DNA from: Zanthoxylum bungeanum
Taxonomy: Eukaryota > Streptophyta > Magnoliopsida > Sapindales > Rutaceae
Length of the DNA stretch: 64,000 bases
Reading direction: 5' to 3'
NCBI GenBank assembly: GCA_019454045.1
Contig: SKCR01007529.1
Coordinates: forward strand, 1 to 64,000
Part shown: positions 57,731-64,000 of the stretch, in pieces
Layout of the letters: the number at the start of each line of letters is the position of its first letter
How positions within the stretch are numbered: the first letter of the stretch is position 1
Made by a program: the position numbers and the translations under genes
The notes under the pieces: model-generated
Told to the model about the DNA's origin: nothing
The model's database searches: none
The model's input: the letters and a program-made list of their open reading frames with translations, nothing else

Positions 57731-58870
57731 TTCGAGGGTGAGGTCCATATTGTCAGCGGTGTTGGGTCGATGTGCCCAGGGTCGAGGTGCCCCCGTTGTC
57801 TGTTGTAGTTCCGGGTCGAGGTGCCCAGGGTCGAGGTGCTCACTACATCATCAGTTCGAGGGCGAGGTCCATATTTTCAGTGGTGTTGGGTCGAGGTGCC
57901 CCTGTTGTCAGTTGTAGTTCCGGGTCGAGGTGCCCAGGTTCGAGGTGCCCACTACATCATCAGTTCGAGGGTGAGGTCCCTATTGTCAGCGGTGTTGGGT
58001 CGAGGTGCCCAGGGTCGAGGTTCCCCCGTTGTCAGTTGTAGTTCCGGGTCGAGGTGCCCAGGGTCGAGGTGCCCACTACATCATCAGTTCGAGGGCGAGG
58101 TCCCTATTGTCAGCGGTGTTGGGTCGAGGGCCCCCATTGTCGGTTGTAGTTTCGGGTCGAGGTGCCCAGGGTCGAGGTGCCCACTACATCATTAGTTCGA
58201 GGGCGAGGTCTCTATTGTCAGCGGTGTTGGGTCGAGGTTCCCAGGGTCGAGGTGCCCCCGTTGTCAGTTGTAGTTCCAGGTCGAGGTGCCCAGGGTCGAG
58301 GTGCCCCTACATCATCAGTTCGAGGGCGAGGTCGCTATTGTCAGCGGTGTTGGGTCGAGGTGCCCAGGGTCGAGGTGCCCCCGTGTCGGTTGTAGTTCCG
58401 GGTCGAGGTGCCCACTACACATCATCAGTTCGAGGGCGAGGTCCCTACTGTCAGCGGTGTTGGGTCGAGGTGCCCAGGGTCGAGGTGCCCCCGTTGTCGT
58501 TTGTAGTTCCGGGTCGAAGTGCCCAGGGTCGAGGTGCCCACTACATCATCAGTTCGAGGGCGAGGTCCCTATTGTCAGCGGTGTTGGGTCGAGGTGCCCA
58601 GGGTCGAGGTGCCCCCGTTGTCAGTTGTAGTTTCGGGTCGAGGCCCAGCCAGGGTCGAGGTGCCCACTACACATCAGTTCGAGGGCGAGGTCCCTATTGT
58701 CAGCGGTGTTGGGTCGAGAGTGCCCAGGGTCGAGGTGCCCCCGTTGTCGGTTGTAGTTCCGGTCGAGGTACCCAGGGTCGAGGTGCACACTACATCATCT
58801 GTTTGAGGGCGAGGTCCCTATTGTCAGCAGTGTTGGGTCGAGGTGCCCCCGTTGTCAGGTTGTAGTTATT
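57731..58870 (+). repeat. Tandem repeats II of Ty3-C, ten units of 108-126 bp
   Basis: The marker CAGCGGTGTTGGGTCGAG (with variants) recurs at 57754, 57878, 57987, 58111, 58219, 58342, 58452, 58575, 58701 and 58825, so spacing alternates between about 109 and 124 bp. Each unit contains the sub-repeat GGGTCGAGGTGCCC two to four times, and the length difference reflects gain or loss of one sub-repeat. The 286-codon frame across it is a product of this periodicity. Confidence 0.92.
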
Positions 58871-59021
58871 GGGATGCGTCCCAGGATCGATATCCACTGC
58901 ATCATCAGCTCAGCTCGAAGCAGCAGGTAAGTCAGGTGGCAGCTGGCGAGCCAGGTAAGTAAAAATGCATTGCACGAACTTTGATAAGACTGTCATTGTC
59001 ACACACTGCACAGATCCCATC

Positions 59022-59035
59022 AAAGTGGGGGCGAC
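59022..59035 (+). other. Polypurine tract of Ty3-C
   Basis: AAAGTGGGGGCGAC directly precedes the 3' LTR start TGTAGGCATTG. Confidence 0.75.
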
Positions 59036-61932
59036 TGTAGGCATTGCATTTTTGTATATCAGCCCAATGATGAGCCTCGAATGGAGGCACTATTTTTTTA
59101 GTTGCGGAAAGCGGTCGTCGGAAGGTAAGGGTCAAGAATTGACATTTTTATTGGATTTGGTTTGCTTGTTCAAGCTTCGGGTTCGCTCGTTCGGTCTCAA
59201 TTTTAAATTTATCCTCGGCCCGGTTCACAAAAATACCCCACGTCCAAACCCATTTTCCATGCCCCACATTAGCCACCCACCTTTATAAACAAAATCAAAA
59301 ATTCCACCTCTTTTTCTTAGCCTCCCACGTTAATGACAAGAAAAAAACCCTCACCACAAACGCCACCTACTAGCCTCACAAATCACAAAAGCCCACAACT
59401 CCCACGTGTATCACCTCCCATCACACACTAAATAATAAACAAAAGCCAAAACCCATACCATCCATAAACACTTTTCTCACCCATACACTGCCAGAGATCT
59501 CTTGATGCAATACCCATAACTACCCATACAACCATTATTCCCAACTACCCATACGTAAACTTACCCAGAAAGCTGCACTGATCCTTCACGCCCTTCATTG
59601 CTCACGCCGATCCCTTAACCCTCATGTCCCTTACGCAGCAATAATCCCCCAGGTAGACTACCTCATCTCACGGCCACTCACGCCATCGTCTTCAACCCCA
59701 CACAAACTGCCTTCACCACCTCACGCATGAACCCTCATAACTGTCCCTAGCTATACACACATCTAGGACGACTCTCGGCAAGAATGCCCTTCGCTCTCCA
59801 TCATCACCAGCTCACTGCTCCACATGCCAAATAACCCCTCAAAACAAACCTCACTGAACCTGTAACAGGCCCTTTAGCCCCCTTCACGCTGAAACAAATA
59901 AACCCTAGAGGCCATGCACACGTGAACTATAGCGCCTTCTTACCTTCAAGCTCACTGAACACAACAGACCTAGCAAGACACACATCTTCCTCTCGGCAAA
60001 ACAATCAGCCCTCTCGCAGGGGGGAATTGACGGTCCTTGGAGCCTCTTCGCACGAGCTCGCCCTACACGCTCAGCCATGCCCCTCACTGCCCCTTGACAC
60101 GCACAGCCGAGACACCTAACACTTCCAAACTCTCGGCAGCACCATCTCCTTCAACTCCCACTGACCCTGGATGCACCACCATCGAAACTGCACTACATCA
60201 CACATCCCTGCACGCCCATGAGACCTCATGCACTGCCTAATTAACTCCCACCAAGCCGAGCCCTCACCTCATGCCACCATGAAACCAGCAAGCCGAGGAG
60301 CGCATCATCAACCCAAGACCATCTTCATTCACGTGGCCTGAACAGAGACCTTCACCATGAACCAGCCGAGCCCTTGAACCTTGCACACTGCCTCACGTTC
60401 AATGCATTGTACCGAGCCATCACACAGCCCCCTGGATGCTTCATTTACGCATGAACCAGCCTTCTGCCACACAACCCCACTGCCGAGCCATTACCAACAC
60501 ACACTGCCGAGCACTCAACCATAGCCACTGCACTTCACGCTCACTCCACGGTCGAGACCAACTCCCACCTCACCTTGCCGAGCATCATGCATGAACCATG
60601 CAGCTCACTGCCAACTGCCGAGCCTAATTCCCTTCAAACTGACTGAGTACCCCTCGCCTAGCCGAGCCCACACCCTTACCTATGCACACACTGCCACAAG
60701 CTTCAAGCCGAGCACCATGCACGTGAATGACTCCCACAAACTACCCTCCAAACCCATGTAAGCCCTAGCCAAGATCGAGCTCTCTGCCTCCACATGATTA
60801 AGCACTATCCCCCCTCCAAAACCCTTGAAACCGTAAAAGAATAATCCACCAAACTCATTGAACCGATCCCAGATAATTCATTGAAACCCTATCCAAACAC
60901 CTGTAATTGGCGGTCCGTTTGCATGTGACATGCGTACGTGAAAACGTGGCCAAAATCGTGACCAAAATTGACGTAAGGATAATTTAAGAGAGAGAAAGAG
61001 AATTTGAGTTGAAAAAGAGACAAAACAGCGAGTGAAAATAACAGAAAAGTACAGAAAAATCATGAGTGAAAATAACGAGTGAAACGGTGAAAACGGCAAG
61101 TCAAAACTGTGAGAAAATGGCCGAAAACAGCAAACTGTAACCGCGGGTGAAAACGGCGAAAACAGTTAAAACGGTGAACCCGGTGAAAACAGCGAAAATA
61201 GCAGACAGTGAGAACAGTAGAACGATAACCTTATTTTTGCATGTATTAATTTAATGTATGCATGAGATTGTATGACGTGTATTCTGGATGAACGGAATAT
61301 GTGTTTTCTCTTGCGGTATATCGGATGGAAACTCGGACGTAAATTCCGTAGCCGAATCCGAATGGACGGTACTGCGGTTTGCACTCGGGATACAATGCCA
61401 CGTACCACTTGAGAGACATACATGTTTCGTTTCATCCAAATTTGTGTGCAAGCATGATTAGGTTATTAGTAAGTTATTTATTTCTTAAGCATGATTGGGT
61501 CGTTAGTACGTTATTTCCTACATGTATGTTATAGTTATTTTCCTTCGTAATAGGAGTTTAATCTACCTTTACACTTAGGTTGTTATTTAGTTTTCGTGTT
61601 TAATAATTCAGGATGTTCATTGTATGATATTGCATGTTTACCGAAATGAAAATTTACTTTCGAAGCATGTATATATATGTATGTTGAGTAGACTTGGTTA
61701 AAATTGCACAAATCCATTCATTACAATTGACATAAGTAAGAGACCATTCCGAACCCAACGGTTTGAGGTCTTCCCTTGCGAGGGGTGAGTGCGGCCTTAA
61801 ATCTTTTTCCCGGTTCACACCGGGTGGCGACTCCATTTTATTCTCCGGTTTAGTCCCCCGTGGGTTACCCCGTACTCCCAATCGGGCCGCGAGCCTGGAA
61901 CAGCATACGTCACCCAGTTTCTGTGTCCTACA
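59036..61932 (+). mobile_element. 3' LTR of Ty3-C (2897 bp)
   Basis: It starts TGTAGGCATTGCATTTTTG and ends CTGTGTCCTACA, followed by the TSD CAGGT. Compared with the 5' LTR it has scattered substitutions and lacks a ~190-bp segment after GAACGATAACC (61230). The open frames in it are mirrored in the 5' LTR and are not genes. Confidence 0.93.
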
Positions 61933-61937
61933 CAGGT

Positions 61938-63473
61938 CGCATACATATTTTTAATGTACAAGTTCTCGGAGAGGGTCAACAACTTTTAGATATATCCCAG
62001 TAGATCCTTATTCCTAGAATAAAGGTTGCATCTCCTAAGTATTCCATGGAGAATTTTAATGAAAGCCAAGCTTTCACCGATTGTATTATGGGAATGTCAT
62101 TTCCAAGAAATGATATATCATCATTATATAGGACAATCATTGTCAGTGCGCTCCCACTAACCTTCTTATATACACAAGAATATTTACCGTTTTGAATGAA
62201 ACCAGATACTATTATGATCTTATCAAAACGTTATTTCCAAGAACGCAATGCTTGCTTCAATCCATAAATGGATCGATTTAACTTGCAAACCTTTTTTGCT
62301 TGTTTTGGTATGACAAAACTGTCAGGATGTTTTAAACATCCTCCAAAAGGTTTCCGTGAAGGAAAGCAATTTTGACGTCCATCTACCATATTTCATAAAT
62401 GAAATATGCAGTTATATCAAGCATTATCTGAATGGATTTAATCATGGCAATAGGTGAAAAAGTTTCATCGTAGTCGACATTATGTCGTTGACGATACCCT
62501 TTTTGTACAAGCCTAGCTATGTGCATTTCATGTTGCCATCCATGTATGTCTTCCTTGAAGACTCATATAGTACCAATAGGCACAATGCCTTATGGTACAT
62601 CAACCAGTGTCCAAACTTAGTTGGTATACATGGAATCCATTTTGGACTTCATGGCACTTTGCCATAAAATGAGTCGATACCTTGTATCACTTCCTTATAC
62701 GTAGCCGGTTCGCCTTCTCAATAAGATTGACATCCTTATGAGGTGAGATCAGAAATCCATACCTCCCAGGTTGTTTTCTGACTCTCTCCGACTTACGCGG
62801 TTCTTGTGTATTCGAAGATAGTGGTACAATTTCATCCCTGATGAACTGTTTGTGTTCCGTTAAGGAATCGGTGCCTAGAACAGTATTACTCCGATTTTCA
62901 TCAAGTTTTACTTTCCTCTCACTTACCACTGCATATAAGTGTTCCTATTAGGAAAACCGCATGGAGAGCAACAATTACATTGTTCTCTTGTGAGTTATAT
63001 AAGTACTATACTTTGGTTTCCCTAGGACAACCCATAAATTGGACACTTATCCGATTTGGGTTCTAGTTTGGGATCATCCAAATATATGCCCAGCATTCCC
63101 AAATCTTCAGGAATGAGAAAACCCAGTTTCTTTCCTGTTCATATCTAATATAAAGTCTATCTAACAGATTTTCATGGGACCTTATTCAAAATTAGTATTG
63201 CACTGTTTAATGTGTATCCTTAGAAGGAAATTGGTAGCTCAGAGCGACTCATCATTAACCTTACCATGTCCAACAAAGTTCGGTTTCTCTTATCGGTCAC
63301 ACCATCAATTGAGGTGTTCCTGGAGGAGTCCACTATGAAAGAATACCATACTCTTTCATATAGTCGAAAAAATTATTGCTTAAGTATTTCCATCACGGTC
63401 AATTCGTGATGTTTTAATACTCTTGCCTGTCTGTTTTTATACTTCGTGTCGAAACTCTTTGAATTACTCAAAA
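61938..63473 (-). pseudogene. Copia-2 pol remnant (integrase tail to reverse transcriptase)
   Basis: On the minus strand: integrase/linker part LDENRSNTVLGTDSLTEHKQ then RKSERVRKQPGRYGFLI (62687-62929), followed downstream by reverse transcriptase pieces MDSMYTN.VWTLVDVP, VDYDETFSPIAMIKSIQIML and EIWQMDVKIAFLHGNLLEDV (about 62300-62650). These are diagnostic for copia pols. Stops and frameshifts are many. The 5' end of pol, gag and leader are deleted: at ~63473 the sequence jumps into the LTR. Confidence 0.85.
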
Positions 63474-64000
63474 TTTTGTTCGAGTCATACGTCATCGGTG
63501 AATCTTCGGGAAGCGACCCATGAGATCCATGGATATATTGGCAGTAAATCCAGTCGTCGGACTATCCAAACACGTGCGTACCCAGTACCACATTCTTACC
63601 GATTTACAAGACATGGTTGGCTTCTAGCAAAGCGCATTGCCTACCCAATTCTCCAGAAATATTCTTTAAGGAATATATAATCTATAAGAGGCATAGTATA
63701 CGTAATATTGCGTATTGTGATCCAGTATCAGATGTCACATCCAAGGTCTGGGGCTGGAATAGTATCTGCTCAGTATGAAGCATATATCGGATCATAAGCA
63801 AATAGTCTCTATAATCGGATAATCATGACCTTGTCATATTATCCCGATAGTTGCAACATAATAGAGAACCAGTTATGTATCCATGCATGATCATCATCTT
63901 CATATGACTGAAATGATACTTCCGTCCTGACATCACACCCAATACACTATGATTCTCAATAAACCCAGAAGAGGCGTACACAGAACCTGTTAAAGTCTTG
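63474..64000 (-). mobile_element. Copia-2 5' LTR, partial, running off the window
   Basis: From TTCGAGTCATACGTCATCGG on, the sequence follows the LTR at 18362-18890 (solo LTR in reverse). The first ~860 bp of this LTR (plus-strand sense) are missing at the deletion junction. It continues beyond 64000. Confidence 0.88.

Larger units (their letters stand above)
50164..61932 (+). mobile_element. Ty3-C: Ogre/Tat-like retrotransposon, complete ends, deleted pol
   Basis: The 11.8-kb element has LTRs at 50164-53260 and 59036-61932 and the TSD CAGGT at 50159-50163 and 61933-61937. It has a tRNA-Arg-type primer-binding site, a polypurine tract, a gag remnant, an RNase H/integrase remnant, a LOG-like tail and a large tandem-repeat region before the 3' LTR. 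Long LTRs plus 3' tandem repeats fit the Tat/Ogre lineage as I know it. Most of pol is missing, so it must have relied on a helper or lost pol after insertion. Confidence 0.92.

Noticed and set aside
58005..58865. A 286-codon open frame, plus overlapping frames of 77-190 codons, in 56200-58870.
   Set aside because: They run through a tandem array whose unit lengths happen to keep frames open; several frames are open at once and composition is Arg/Gly/Ser-rich repeat, so there is no sign of coding selection.

Overview
The window is nuclear DNA of a flowering plant, probably a eudicot. It is AT-rich and consists almost entirely of nested transposable elements, plus one broken, spliced host gene. 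The evidence is LTR pairs with 5-bp target-site duplications (TSDs), plant-type primer-binding sites (tRNA-iMet, Athila/Tat and Ogre types), hAT remnants, and GT..AG exons coding for an NHL-repeat protein. I see no tRNA, rRNA, CRISPR or prokaryotic feature. I cannot name the species.

Layout. 1-1720: remnant of a minus-strand copia-type element carrying a perfect 556-bp hAT MITE (195-750, TSD CTTTTAAC). 1721-5482: 3' part of a truncated Ty3-type element (Ty3-A). 5483-6444: old copia-type LTR fragment. 6445 onward: a second Ty3-type element (Ty3-B) with 5' LTR, gag, protease and integrase tail; its gag is interrupted by a copia solo LTR (9885-11826, TSD GCAAT) and its 3' LTR (15777-17502) by a minus-strand copia element (copia-2). 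Copia-2 runs from 17503 past the window end. It is split by a second minus-strand element (element-3, 19810-49948, TSD TGTAG) and by an Ogre/Tat-like Ty3 element (Ty3-C, 50164-61932, TSD CAGGT). Element-3 itself holds a solo LTR of the Ty3-C family (22654-25457, TSD ATCAT) and a foreign 17.3-kb block (31704-49022) flanked by a ~420-bp duplication of element-3 LTR sequence. That block carries hAT transposase remnants, the host NHL-protein pseudogene (exons 33271-47511), a complete copia element in one of its introns (copia-4, 34093-43999), and the start of another Ty3-type element (47642-49022).

The most unusual content is an accessory reading frame between integrase and the 3' LTR in all three Ty3 elements. 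It encodes a LOG-like protein (the cytokinin-activating phosphoribohydrolase family of plants). The best copy (14107-14760) keeps the PGGLGTMEE catalytic motif and is in frame over 217 codons except for three amber stops. All three copies end in an acidic/basic DxDRGKKR-type stretch followed by a terminal DLNL or LxLxL motif, which resembles a nuclear signal plus an EAR repression motif and is not part of ordinary LOG enzymes as I know them. Ty3-B also keeps an intact 127-codon Cys-containing frame just upstream of LOG. Codon differences between the copies are largely synonymous, which suggests past selection on the protein. I know of no description of a LOG-carrying LTR retrotransposon lineage.

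No element here looks autonomous: pol is deleted or frameshifted in every one. The host gene is also broken by frameshifts and truncated at both ends.
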